Notes: a model not told the origin generated them from the letters alone. A stretch of DNA of 64,000 bases from Sphingobium sp. Leaf26 (GCF_001421665.1 NZ_LMKV01000023.1:189879-253878), one strand, 5' to 3'; shown: positions 35,723 through 43,820, counted from the stretch's first letter. Translations and numbers: made by a program.

Positions 35723-35785
35723 CGATATAAAAGTTCCCCCCCTGTCACGAAGGCGGGGACATAAGAGCCCGAAGGGTCGCACCCG

Positions 35786-35823
35786 GAGGCGGCATGGAAC
35801 GAAGGCCATGCCGCCTCTTTTTT
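35786..35823 (+). terminator. Strong rho-independent terminator after the EF-hand gene
   Basis: A 12-bp perfect stem, GAGGCGGCATGG (35786-35797) with CCATGCCGCCTC (35806-35817), loop of 8, is followed by six T. The 60 bases before it contain another GC-rich stem (CCCC/GGGG near 35738-35759), so the 3' end of this transcript is highly folded. Confidence 0.92.
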
Positions 35824-35847
35824 ATGCACCGGTGCCTGGAGAAAACG

Positions 35848-35874
35848 CCATTCGGGCCGAGCCTGTCAAAGCCC
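35848..35874. repeat. Partial REP element
   Basis: ATTCGGGCCGAGCCTGTCAA resembles one arm of the elements at 33662 and 56551 (CGTTCGGGCTGAGCCTGTCG). The mirrored arm is not recognisable, so this looks like a decayed or single copy in the gap before the small membrane-protein gene. Confidence 0.55.
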
Positions 35875-35957
35875 TGCCCACTCCTGCTCACAGGAGAAAC
35901 GAAGAGAAGCCCTTCACCTGCTCGGGGCGAACGGCTTCCATACGAAATTGTCGGGCG

Positions 35958-36167
35958 TCAGCCCTTTTTGCGGCTGTAAAGCAAGGCCGCCACGATCGCG
36001 GCGGAGCCAATGCCGACGGCAGCGCCTGCCCATACGCCCTTGCCGGCCGACCGGATCGCCGCAGTGGCGAGATCGACCCTGGTCTTGTCCTTGGCCTTGT
36101 CGGCTGAGGGAGTTTCGGGAGCGGCGGCTGCGCCAGTCTCTGGCGCCGAGTCTTCGGTCTTGCTCAT
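35958..36167 (-). CDS. Small single-pass membrane protein of unknown function
   Basis: Protein of 69 residues. A hydrophilic Ala/Glu/Pro/Lys-rich N-terminal half (about 1-40) precedes one membrane segment GVWAGAAVGIGSAAIVAALLYS (about 43-64) and a basic end RKKG, which would place the C-terminus inside. No known motif. It stands alone between the EF-hand gene and the xylose operon. Codon use and the clean membrane helix support a real gene. Confidence 0.62.
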   Translation of the reverse strand: MSKTEDSAPETGAAAAPETPSADKAKDKTRVDLATAAIRSAGKGVWAGAAVGIGSAAIVAALLYSRKKG

Positions 36168-36288
36168 GATCCTTGCAGCTATGCCGCAAAGCAGCCGTGG
36201 GGAAAAGCCGTTACACGCCGCTGTCCTACGACTTTCCGCTGACGCGCCTTTTGCGCAACACCTCTTGACTTCATAGGCAGTTCGATGT

Positions 36289-36302
36289 TGGTAGCGCTAT
36301 CA
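36289..36302 (+). promoter_or_regulatory. LacI-type operator 3 at the Weimberg operon promoter
   Basis: TGGTAGCGCTATCA, identical over 14 bases to operator 1. It ends 28 bases before the xylX ATG. A TTGACT at 36265-36270 is a plausible -35 box, which would put the -10 region and start inside the operator, as at operators 1 and 2. Confidence 0.82.
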
Positions 36303-36330
36303 ATTTAAAACCGCCTTTTAGGAGTTGATG

Positions 36331-37476
36331 ATGCCGGGGGAAACCTCCTTGCCTGCCGCTAATCTGGCAGACTGCCTGCCCGCAGACTGGCGCGAAGCCC
36401 TGTTTGTCGGCCGCGTCCTGACCGCCGATGGTCCCAGCCCGATCCTGGTGGACAAGGGCATCGCCTATGACATGAGCCGCGTCGCGCCTACCGTGGCGCA
36501 ACTTGTCGAAAAGCTGCCGCTTGACGCCTCCACCGGTGAAGAACTCGGTCCCATCGATACGCTCGCCCTGCCCCTGCTCAGCCCGGTCGACCTGCAATGC
36601 GTCAAGGCCTGCGGTGTGACCTTCGCCCTGTCCGCGCTGGAGCGCGTAATCGAGGAACGCGCCCGTGGTGACGCCAGCGCCGCCGCCGAGATTCGCGGTC
36701 GTCTGGAAGAGCGCGTCGGTGGTTCCATCCGCGCCGTCGTGCCCGGATCACCCGAAGCCGCCGCGCTCAAGACCGCGCTGATCGAGGATGGCCTCTGGTC
36801 GCAATATCTGGAAGTCGCGATCGGCCCGGACGCGGAAGTCTTCACCAAGTCGCCGGTCCTGTCGACCGTCGGTCTGGGCGCGGAGATCGGCATCCGGTCG
36901 GATTCCACCTGGAACAACCCAGAGCCGGAGGTCGTGCTGCTGGTCAATGCGGCTGGGAGAGCTATCGGCGCGACGCTGGGCAACGACGTCAATTTGCGTG
37001 ACTTTGAAGGGCGATCCGCACTGCTGCTGGGCAAGGCGAAGGACAATAATGCGTCCTGCTCGCTCGGCCCGCTCGTGCGCCTGTTCGATGGGGATTTCAC
37101 CATCGACGATGTGCGCAATGCCGAACTGGAACTGACCATCGACGGGCCGGAAGGTTATCGGCTGGAGGGACATAGCAGCATGAACCAGATCAGCCGCGAT
37201 CCGCTGGAACTGGTGCGCCAGACGTTGTCCGAACATCAATATCCCGATGGCTTCACGCTTTTCCTCGGCACGCTGTTCGCGCCGGTGCAGGATCGCGACG
37301 AACCGGGCCGCGGTTTCACGCACAAGGTCGGCGATGTCGTCGCCATTTCGACGCCGCGCCTCGGCAAGCTGGTCAACAGCGTCGTGACGTCGAAGGACGC
37401 CACGCCCTGGACCTATGGCCTGACCGCCCTGTTCACCAATCTGGCCGCACGCGGCCTGCTGAAAGAAAACGCATGA
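36331..37476 (+). CDS. xylX: 2-keto-3-deoxy-D-xylonate dehydratase (fumarylacetoacetate hydrolase family), XylX
   Basis: Fumarylacetoacetate-hydrolase-fold protein of 381 residues. Metal-binding acids are likely in the EVGLGAEIGIRSDSTWNNPEPEV-like segment around 185-210. It also has the GNDVNLRDFEGRSALLLGKAKDNNASCSLGP stretch typical of the sugar-acid dehydratase branch. In the Caulobacter Weimberg pathway XylX turns 2-keto-3-deoxyxylonate into 2-oxoglutarate semialdehyde. Start codons TTG, ATG and ATG follow each other at 36325, 36328 and 36331; the last fits TTAGGAG best. First gene of the operon, with operator 3 just upstream. Confidence 0.9.
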   Translation: MPGETSLPAANLADCLPADWREALFVGRVLTADGPSPILVDKGIAYDMSRVAPTVAQLVEKLPLDASTGEELGPIDTLALPLLSPVDLQCVKACGVTFALSALERVIEERARGDASAAAEIRGRLEERVGGSIRAVVPGSPEAAALKTALIEDGLWSQYLEVAIGPDAEVFTKSPVLSTVGLGAEIGIRSDSTWNNPEPEVVLLVNAAGRAIGATLGNDVNLRDFEGRSALLLGKAKDNNASCSLGPLVRLFDGDFTIDDVRNAELELTIDGPEGYRLEGHSSMNQISRDPLELVRQTLSEHQYPDGFTLFLGTLFAPVQDRDEPGRGFTHKVGDVVAISTPRLGKLVNSVVTSKDATPWTYGLTALFTNLAARGLLKENA

Positions 37477-38231
37477 GCCGTGCCATCTACCCCAGCCTGA
37501 AGGGCAAGCGGGTCTTTATCAGTGGCGGCGGCAGCGGCATCGGCGAAGGGCTGGTCGAGGCGTTCGTCGGCCAGGGAGCGCATGTCGCCTTCTGCGATAT
37601 CGCGGTGGAACAAAGCGAGGCGCTGGCCGCTCGCCTGTCCGGCGCGGCGTTCACGCCGATCTTCCACGCCGTTGACCTGCGCGACATCGATGCGGTGCAC
37701 GCGATGATCGGCACGGTCGAGCAGCAACTGGGCGGGATCGACATATTGATCAACAATGCCGCCAATGACGATCGGCACACGATCGCGGAAGTGACGCCCG
37801 CTTATTGGGACGAACGGATGGCGGTCAATCTGCGCCATCTCTTCTTCGCGGCGCAGGCGGCGGTTCCGGCGATGAAGCGCGCGGGCGGCGGCGTGATCCT
37901 GAATTTCGGGTCGATAAGCTGGCACCTCGCTTTGCCCGAACTGACACTGTACCAGACCGCCAAGGCGGCGATCGAGGGACTGACCCGCAGCCTCGCCCGC
38001 GACCTTGGCCGCGACAATATCCGCGTCAACACCATCATTCCCGGCAATGTGAAGACGCCGCGTCAGGAAAAATGGTACACGCCCGAAGGCGAGGCGGAGA
38101 TCGTCGCGGCGCAATGCCTGGACGGCCGCATCCTGCCAGTGGACGTCGCCGCGCTGGCAATGTTCCTGGCATCGGACGATGCCCGCTATTGCACTGCGCA
38201 TGACTATTTCATCGATGCCGGCTGGCGCTGA
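37473..38231 (+). CDS. xylB: NAD-dependent D-xylose 1-dehydrogenase XylB (SDR)
   Basis: SDR of 252 residues with SGGGSGIG (about 17-24), NNAANDDRH, the catalytic Ser in FGSISWHL and LYQTAKAA with Tyr and Lys. The start MSRAIYPSLKGKRVFISGGG, the NVKTPRQEKWYTPEGEAEIV segment and the end IDAGWR are close to what I recall of Caulobacter XylB. It oxidises D-xylose to D-xylonolactone. It overlaps xylX by 4 bases. Confidence 0.94.
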   Translation: MSRAIYPSLKGKRVFISGGGSGIGEGLVEAFVGQGAHVAFCDIAVEQSEALAARLSGAAFTPIFHAVDLRDIDAVHAMIGTVEQQLGGIDILINNAANDDRHTIAEVTPAYWDERMAVNLRHLFFAAQAAVPAMKRAGGGVILNFGSISWHLALPELTLYQTAKAAIEGLTRSLARDLGRDNIRVNTIIPGNVKTPRQEKWYTPEGEAEIVAAQCLDGRILPVDVAALAMFLASDDARYCTAHDYFIDAGWR

Positions 38232-38235
38232 TAGC

Positions 38236-39123
38236 ATGAGCGCCGATCCGCAGAGCGTGCTGTCCGTCGGTGCGACGCTGGGCGAAGGACCGGTCTGGGT
38301 GGCGCGCGACGCCGCCCTGTGGTTCGTCGATATCAAGGGACACCGTATCCACCGCTACGATCCGGCGATCGACGTCGGGCGCAGTTGGGCGGCGCCCTGT
38401 CAGGTCGGCTGGATCGTTCCGACCGACGACGGGCTGTTGGCAGTCGGTTTGCAGACCGGCGTGCATCGCTTCGATCCGGCTCTGGATCTGGCGGAGGGGG
38501 GCAGCTTCACGCTGATCCACGCACCCGAAACGCATCTGCCCGGCAATCGCCAGAATGATGCCTGCGTCGCGCCCGATGGCGCATTATGGTTCGGGTCGAT
38601 GGATGATGCGGAGGAAGTCGACAGCGGCTATTTCTATCGCTTCCATAAGGGCAAATGCGTCGAAACCGGCCTGCCCGCCGTGTCGATCACCAACGGTCCG
38701 GCCCTGTCGCCCGATGGCCGGACGCTCTATCATACCGACACGCTGGGCAAGCGGATCTGGCGCACGGACCTGAACGACGACGGATCGGTCGGCAATACCA
38801 GCCTGTTCACGAAGATCGAAGCGGATGCAGGCTATCCCGACGGGCCGACCGTGGACGCGGAAGGCTGCCTATGGACCGGTCTGTTCGGCGGATGGGCGGT
38901 GCGCCGCTACGACCCGGCCGGCAAGCTGATGCGGGAGATTCACTTCCCCGTCAGCAACATCACCAAAATCGCCTTTGGCGGCGAGGGACTGACGACGGCC
39001 TATGCGACCACGGCGCGCAAAGGGCTGGACAGGGCGGCGTTGACACAGCAGCCCCTGGCAGGTGATCTCTTCGCCTTCGACCCCGGCGTGGCCGGGCTGC
39101 CGGGCCATATCGCCACATTATAA
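38236..39123 (+). CDS. xylC: Xylonolactonase XylC (SMP-30/gluconolactonase family)
   Basis: Six-bladed propeller lactonase of 295 residues. SMP-30 hallmarks are TLGEGPVW (metal Glu, about 15), NRQNDACVAPDGALWFGSM, NGPALSPDGRTLYHTDT and AGYPDGPTVDAEGCLWTGLFGG with metal Asn and Asp positions. It hydrolyses xylonolactone to xylonate. The ATG at 38236 begins 4 bases after the xylB stop, so the two are coupled. Confidence 0.92.
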   Translation: MSADPQSVLSVGATLGEGPVWVARDAALWFVDIKGHRIHRYDPAIDVGRSWAAPCQVGWIVPTDDGLLAVGLQTGVHRFDPALDLAEGGSFTLIHAPETHLPGNRQNDACVAPDGALWFGSMDDAEEVDSGYFYRFHKGKCVETGLPAVSITNGPALSPDGRTLYHTDTLGKRIWRTDLNDDGSVGNTSLFTKIEADAGYPDGPTVDAEGCLWTGLFGGWAVRRYDPAGKLMREIHFPVSNITKIAFGGEGLTTAYATTARKGLDRAALTQQPLAGDLFAFDPGVAGLPGHIATL

Positions 39124-39160
39124 GTCGCAACGATGATAAGAATTGGAAGGATGAAGACGG

Positions 39161-40573
39161 ATGAGTGAGGGGAGCGCGGAAAAGGTCAATATGGCCTTTA
39201 TCGCCGCGATCGTGGCCGTGGCGACGATCGGCGGGTTCATGTTCGGCTATGACAGCGGCGTCATCAACGGCACGCAAAAGGGGCTGGAAGCGGCCTTCGA
39301 TCTTGGCAAGCTGGGCATCGGCATCAATGTCGGCGCCATTCTGGTGGGATCGTCCATCGGCGCGTTCGGCGCGGGCCGCATGGCCGACCTGATCGGCCGG
39401 CGCGGCGTGATGATGGCCGCCGCCATCCTCTTCCTCGTCAGTGCCCTGCTTGCGGGCGCTGCAAGCTCTTCCGCCATCTTCATTTTCGCCCGCATCATCG
39501 GCGGCCTCGGGGTCGGCGCGGCGAGCGTCATTTCGCCCGTCTACATCTCCGAAGTCACCCCCGCCAATGTGCGCGGCCGGCTGTCTTCGGTGCAGCAGGT
39601 GATGATCATTTCCGGCCTGACCGGCGCGTTCGTCGCGAACTTCGTGCTGGCCCGCTATGCCGGTGGGTCGACCGCGCCGCTGTGGCTGGACTTCCCGGCC
39701 TGGCGCTGGATGTTCTGGTTGCAGGCGATCCCGGCCGCCATCTATTTCTTCGCCCTGCTCGTCATCCCGGAAAGCCCCCGCTACCTGGTCGCGCGTGGAC
39801 AGGATGAGCGCGCGCTGGCCGTGCTGACCCGCCTGTTCGGGCCGCAGGAAGCCGCGCGCACGGTGGCCGAGATTCGCGCCAGCCTGTCCGCCGATCATCA
39901 TCGCCCGAAACTGAGCGACCTGATCAGCAAGACCACGGGCAAGATCCGCCCGATCGTGTGGACCGGCATCGGCCTGGCCGTGTTCCAGCAACTGGTCGGC
40001 ATCAATGTCGTCTTCTATTATGGCGCGACCCTGTGGGAGGCCGTAGGCTTCTCCGAAGACAATGCGTTGCAGATCAACATCCTGTCGGGCGTTCTGTCGA
40101 TCGGCGCGTGCCTGGGCACGATCATGCTGGTGGACAAGATCGGCCGCAAGCCGCTGCTGCTGATCGGCTCTGCGGGCATGGCGGTGACGCTGGCAATCGT
40201 CGCCTACGCCTTCTCCACCGCCGTGACCGGCGCGAACGGCGCGGTGTCGCTGCCCGGTCATAACGGCCTGATGGCGCTGATCGCCGCGAACCTCTATGTG
40301 ATCTTCTTCAACCTCAGTTGGGGTCCGATCATGTGGGTGATGCTGGGCGAGATGTTCCCGAACCAGATTCGCGGATCGGGTCTGGCCGTCGCCGGCTTCG
40401 CGCAGTGGATCGCCAACGCGGCGATCTCGGTCAGCTTCCCGGCGCTGGCCGTGTCGCCGGGGCTGGTCGTCACTTATGCCGGCTACGCCTTCTTCGCGTT
40501 CATCAGCTTCTTCTTCGTCCGCGCCATGGTGCATGAGACGAAGGGGCGCGAGCTTGAGGATATGGTCGGCTGA
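39161..40573 (+). CDS. MFS sugar porter, probable D-xylose/H+ symporter
   Basis: Sugar-porter-family MFS protein of 470 residues with 12 predicted membrane segments. Family signatures are GFMFGYDSGVINGTQ (TM1), GRMADLIGRRGVM (loop 2-3), PESPRYLVARGQ (end of the first half), QQLVGINVVFYYG (TM7) and DKIGRKPLLLIG (loop 8-9). The QQLxGIN motif and the Weimberg operon context point to xylose uptake, similar to XylE. GGAAGGA lies upstream of the ATG. Inner membrane. Confidence 0.92.
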   Translation: MSEGSAEKVNMAFIAAIVAVATIGGFMFGYDSGVINGTQKGLEAAFDLGKLGIGINVGAILVGSSIGAFGAGRMADLIGRRGVMMAAAILFLVSALLAGAASSSAIFIFARIIGGLGVGAASVISPVYISEVTPANVRGRLSSVQQVMIISGLTGAFVANFVLARYAGGSTAPLWLDFPAWRWMFWLQAIPAAIYFFALLVIPESPRYLVARGQDERALAVLTRLFGPQEAARTVAEIRASLSADHHRPKLSDLISKTTGKIRPIVWTGIGLAVFQQLVGINVVFYYGATLWEAVGFSEDNALQINILSGVLSIGACLGTIMLVDKIGRKPLLLIGSAGMAVTLAIVAYAFSTAVTGANGAVSLPGHNGLMALIAANLYVIFFNLSWGPIMWVMLGEMFPNQIRGSGLAVAGFAQWIANAAISVSFPALAVSPGLVVTYAGYAFFAFISFFFVRAMVHETKGRELEDMVG

Positions 40574-40590
40574 GCAGCGATAGCATCATA

Positions 40591-41460
40591 TTGCGGGCGG
40601 GAGGGCTGGAAGCGGCCCTGTCGCCCGCTGTCGGCGGGTCGCTGCTCTGGCTGGCGCTGGACGGCGTCGACCTGCTGCGACGCGCGCCGGACAGGGCCGG
40701 CGATCCGCTCGCCATGGCGAGTTTTCCGCTGGTGCCCTATGCCAACCGGATTGCGGGCGGGCGCTTTACTTTCGAGGATGTGGACTATCGGTTGCCGCTC
40801 AATTTCGGCGATCATCCGCACAGCATCCACGGCTTTGGCTGGCAGGCAAGTTGGACAGCGAGTGAGACAGGTGATGTGTCCACCCGACTTATCCACGACC
40901 ATCGCGGCACCGATCATTGGCCGTCTGCCCATCGGGCCGAACAGCGGGTCGCGCTGACACCATCGCAACTGTCCATGTCGTTGTCCGTAACCAATATCGG
41001 TGATGTGGCGATGCCGATCGGCCTGGGGTTCCATCCCTATTTCCTCGCCGACGAAGCGACCACGCTGACCTTCGGCGCGCGGGGTCTGTGGCTGTCCACG
41101 CCGGACATGCTGCCCGACAGGCAAGCGCCCGCCGATACGCTGGGCGACTGGTCCAGTCCCACCATCGTGCGCGGCACCAGTCTGGTCGACAATGCCTATA
41201 CAGGCTGGGACGGGACCGCGATCGTGCAGCGCGGTGACGGACTGCGACTGACGGTGATGGCGACCGGGGCGGACTGGCTGCACGTCTATCGCCCGCCCGA
41301 CAGCGTCGATTTCTGTCTGGAACCGGTCAGCCATATGCCCGATGCGATCAACCGCGGTGGCATGCCGGTTCTGGCCCCCGGCGAGACGGCGAGCCTGTCC
41401 ATGACCATCGCCATCGACAAAATCGATCCAGCGCTTCCGAAATCCGCCGCAATCGCCTAA
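40591..41460 (+). CDS. Aldose 1-epimerase (mutarotase)
   Basis: Galactose-mutarotase-like protein of about 289 residues. Visible are PYANRIAGGRFTFEDVDYRLPLNFGDHPHSIHGFGW (catalytic-type His and Arg; about 51-86), GLGFHPYF and the C-terminal ICLEPVSH-like FCLEPVSHMPDAIN with the base Glu. It interconverts alpha and beta anomers of xylose or another sugar, supplying the anomer used by XylB. No ATG opens the frame. TTG 40591 is one choice; CTG 40570 overlaps the transporter stop (CTGA) and has GAGGA 9 bases upstream, so the true start may be 40570. Confidence 0.88.
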   Translation: MRAGGLEAALSPAVGGSLLWLALDGVDLLRRAPDRAGDPLAMASFPLVPYANRIAGGRFTFEDVDYRLPLNFGDHPHSIHGFGWQASWTASETGDVSTRLIHDHRGTDHWPSAHRAEQRVALTPSQLSMSLSVTNIGDVAMPIGLGFHPYFLADEATTLTFGARGLWLSTPDMLPDRQAPADTLGDWSSPTIVRGTSLVDNAYTGWDGTAIVQRGDGLRLTVMATGADWLHVYRPPDSVDFCLEPVSHMPDAINRGGMPVLAPGETASLSMTIAIDKIDPALPKSAAIA

Positions 41461-41494
41461 GCTGCCCTCCACCAACAGCAAGAGGGTCTAGCCT

Positions 41495-41851
41495 ATGCAG
41501 TTTTTGCGGACAGCCTTTTGGGTCGTGATCGCCGTGGCGCTCGCCTTTTTTTGTATGGCGAATTACGTCCCCGTGACCGTGCGCCTGTGGGGCGACATGG
41601 TGATGGAAACCAAGCTGCCCGTGCTGCTGATCCTCGCCTTCCTGCTGGGCGCCCTGCCCTTCTGGATCATGGCGCGGGCGACGCGCTGGCGGTTGAAGCG
41701 TCGGCTCGACAGCAGCGAACGCGCGCTCGCGGCGGCCACGGCTGTCACCCCGCCACCGCCGCCGCCCGCCTTTTCGGATGCACCCGGCCTGACGACCGTG
41801 GCGGACCCGCTCCCTTCCGCTCCCCCTCCAACCATTACAGGACCAGCATGA
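41495..41851 (+). CDS. LapA-like (DUF1049) inner-membrane protein
   Basis: Protein of 118 residues with two membrane segments (about 5-23 and 42-60), a short loop with the NYVPVTVRLWG pattern of the lipopolysaccharide-assembly protein A family, and a charged then proline-rich cytoplasmic tail (PPPPPPAFSD). The family is small and often sits before pyrF, as here, with an ATGA overlap. A role in envelope assembly is inferred from family membership only. Confidence 0.82.
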   Translation: MQFLRTAFWVVIAVALAFFCMANYVPVTVRLWGDMVMETKLPVLLILAFLLGALPFWIMARATRWRLKRRLDSSERALAAATAVTPPPPPPAFSDAPGLTTVADPLPSAPPPTITGPA

Positions 41852-42522
41852 GCAGCCCGATCTATGTCGCCATCGACACGCCCGACCTGACCAAAGCCCA
41901 GACGCTGGCCGGTCAAGTGCGGCATCATGTCGGCGGGCTGAAGCTGGGCCTCGAATTCTTCTGCGCCAACGGCCATCATGGCGTGCATGAGATGATGAAG
42001 TTCGGCCTGCCGATCTTCCTCGACCTCAAGCTGCATGACATTCCCAATACGGTGGCGAAGGCAGTGCAGGCGCTGCATATGCTGGAACCGGCGGTGCTGA
42101 CCGTCCATGCCGCCGGCGGCCGGGCCATGCTGGAGGATGCGAAGGCGGCGGCGGGCGTGAAGACCAAGGTTGTGGCCGTGACCGTGCTGACCAGCCTGGA
42201 CGATGGCGACCTGCTGGACATCGGCGTGGGCGGGAAAGCGGAGGATCAGGTCCGCCGTCTGGCCGACCTGGCGCAGAGCGCCGGGCTGGACGGCATCGTC
42301 TGTTCGGGCGCGGAAGTGGCGATCGCCAAGGCGGCCTGGCCTGACGGCTATTTCGTGGTGCCGGGCGTGCGCCCGACCGGTGGCACGATGGGCGACCAGA
42401 AACGCGCCGTAACCCCGCGCGAGGCGCTGGACCGGGGCGCGTCGATGCTGGTCATCGGCCGCCCGATCAGCCAGGCGGACGATCCGGACATGGCGGCGCG
42501 GGAGATCGAGGCGACGCTGTAG
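41848..42522 (+). CDS. pyrF: Orotidine 5'-phosphate decarboxylase
   Basis: OMP decarboxylase of 224 residues, last step of UMP synthesis. The catalytic DxKxxD is seen as Asp59-Lys61-Asp64 in FLDLKLHDIPNTV. The phosphate-binding PGVRPTGG and VIGRPIS segments are near the C-terminus. The ATG at 41848 overlaps the lapA-like stop and follows ACAGGACC. Confidence 0.96.
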   Translation: MSSPIYVAIDTPDLTKAQTLAGQVRHHVGGLKLGLEFFCANGHHGVHEMMKFGLPIFLDLKLHDIPNTVAKAVQALHMLEPAVLTVHAAGGRAMLEDAKAAAGVKTKVVAVTVLTSLDDGDLLDIGVGGKAEDQVRRLADLAQSAGLDGIVCSGAEVAIAKAAWPDGYFVVPGVRPTGGTMGDQKRAVTPREALDRGASMLVIGRPISQADDPDMAAREIEATL

Positions 42523-42637
42523 AGAGGAGTCGGCTTTCGACCATTTCTTGCCGTTCAGCGTTAGACTGGTGCGTCTCGATTGCGGACATTCAGCTTCTTT
42601 GCCAATGTGACATTTGGCCAATGAAGGAGAAGTTGGT

Positions 42638-42853
42638 GTGATCCCTTACATTTTACATCGCTACGCTTTCCTCATCGCCTTAGCGATCGGGCTGATTGTG
42701 CCGCCACTCGTCCTATCCGACGATGCAAAATGGTGGGTAAAATTCGGAGTGATGCTGCCATTCACGCTGCTCATCTACTGGCTACTCTATAAAGACGGCA
42801 TTACCGAAAACCGCTCGCCGGGCCACAAGCCGCCATGGCGACAATGGGATTGA
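42638..42853 (+). CDS. Small two-pass membrane protein of unknown function
   Basis: Protein of 71 residues from GTG 42638, which follows AAGGAG by 8 bases; a longer TTG start at 42614 lacks such a site. Two hydrophobic helices (about 7-22 and 34-50) are separated by a short acidic loop (SDDAKWWVK); the tail is Pro/Gly/Trp-rich. No motif recognised. It lies in a pocket that looks less GC-rich than its surroundings, together with the SUKH-type gene. Confidence 0.6.
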   Translation: MIPYILHRYAFLIALAIGLIVPPLVLSDDAKWWVKFGVMLPFTLLIYWLLYKDGITENRSPGHKPPWRQWD

Positions 42854-42927
42854 GAATTATGCAGTCGTCAATGCTGCTGGTCGATGAACGACCAAAGTTG
42901 GAAGTCGAGAGCTTCATTTTACATTGC

Positions 42928-42950
42928 CTAAAGCTGACGTTAGGCTTTAG
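42928..42950. terminator. Possible bidirectional hairpin between convergent small genes
   Basis: CTAAAGC (42928-42934) and GCTTTAG (42944-42950) form a 7-bp stem with a 9-base loop. It overlaps the stop codon of the minus-strand SUKH-type gene and lies 75 bases past the plus-strand membrane-protein gene. No T-run is present, so terminator function is uncertain. Confidence 0.35.
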
Positions 42951-43312
42951 CTCCAATCAACTGAAACTGGCAGGCATTCCCCCGTATCGTGATCCCAGAT
43001 GAGAACCTGATCTCCGTCTGCTAATAGAATAATTTGATCGCCGTTGCCATTAGCTGCCAACGGAATACCTTCGGGCGGGAACAATGCCCAAGAGCGCGCA
43101 ACCTCTGTTTCCCTAACGATATGTCCCGCCGTTCGCCCCATCGTCTTCCGATCTGACGGGTCCCAGACCGGATGAATGAGCCAGTCATCGTCAGCAGCGA
43201 CGATCTCGCCTCCGTTGTCGCGGAGCAATCGCGCTCGTAACTCCACGGGAAATTTCCGCCCGAGTGCCTGTTCAGCTTCGGCTATTTGCGGCTCTGCTAC
43301 AGGAAACGGCAT
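42947..43312 (-). CDS. SMI1/KNR4 (SUKH) family protein
   Basis: Protein of 121 residues with the SUKH layout: an N-terminal EAEQALGRKFPVELRARLLRDNGGEI helix (about 12-36), PVWDPSDRK, then WALFPPEGIPLAANGNGDQIIL (about 75-96) and a final VLIWDHDTGE strand. SUKH proteins are often immunity proteins against contact-delivered toxins. No toxin, RHS or secretion gene is nearby, so it is an orphan here. The surrounding bases look less GC-rich than the window average. Confidence 0.78.
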   Translation of the reverse strand: MPFPVAEPQIAEAEQALGRKFPVELRARLLRDNGGEIVAADDDWLIHPVWDPSDRKTMGRTAGHIVRETEVARSWALFPPEGIPLAANGNGDQIILLADGDQVLIWDHDTGECLPVSVDWS

Positions 43313-43400
43313 TGCACCTCCAATGTCTGCTTACCGCTCTTAATGGCGGCACAACCGCCATTCCGCCATCCACCCATTGCGGACATAAACGCCCCTCGCA

Positions 43401-43820
43401 TCAGCCGCGCTCTTCCCCGTCATCCGAAGCGAAAAACCGGTCGATCACTTCGCGTGTCAACCGCGCGGGGCGCAGGCTGCTGGCGTCGATACAGCACCAG
43501 CTTGATTTGACTTCGGCCAGCACTTCCTCGCCACGGCGGATCACCGTTTCGTAGAAGGCGCGGGCGCCCTGCACCTTTTCCAGCAGCACCGTGGCGATCA
43601 CGTCGTCGTCCAGAAAGGTAGGCTTGCGATAGGTGATCTCATGCTTGAGCGCGACCCAGAGATGCTGGGCGACCGCTTCGGACGGGGCGAGCGCGCGCCA
43701 ATGGTCCAGCACGGCCTCCTGCACCCATTTCAGGTAACTGGCATTGTTGACATGACCCATGAAGTCGATGTCGGTCGGATCGATGCCGATCGGGAAGCGG
43801 TGGGGAATCGCGTTACTCAC
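43401..43820 (-). CDS. Acyl-CoA thioesterase, YbgC/4HBT hotdog family
   Basis: Hotdog-fold protein of 139 residues from GTG 43820. The 4HBT active-site motif DFMGHVNNASYLKW places the catalytic Asp at residue 19. HEITYRKPTFLDDDVIATVLLEKV follows. The family hydrolyses short or aromatic acyl-CoA esters. A longer frame runs back to 43928, but it would include the terminator at 43879-43908, so the GTG start is preferred; its ribosome site is poor. Confidence 0.86.
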   Translation of the reverse strand: MSNAIPHRFPIGIDPTDIDFMGHVNNASYLKWVQEAVLDHWRALAPSEAVAQHLWVALKHEITYRKPTFLDDDVIATVLLEKVQGARAFYETVIRRGEEVLAEVKSSWCCIDASSLRPARLTREVIDRFFASDDGEERG

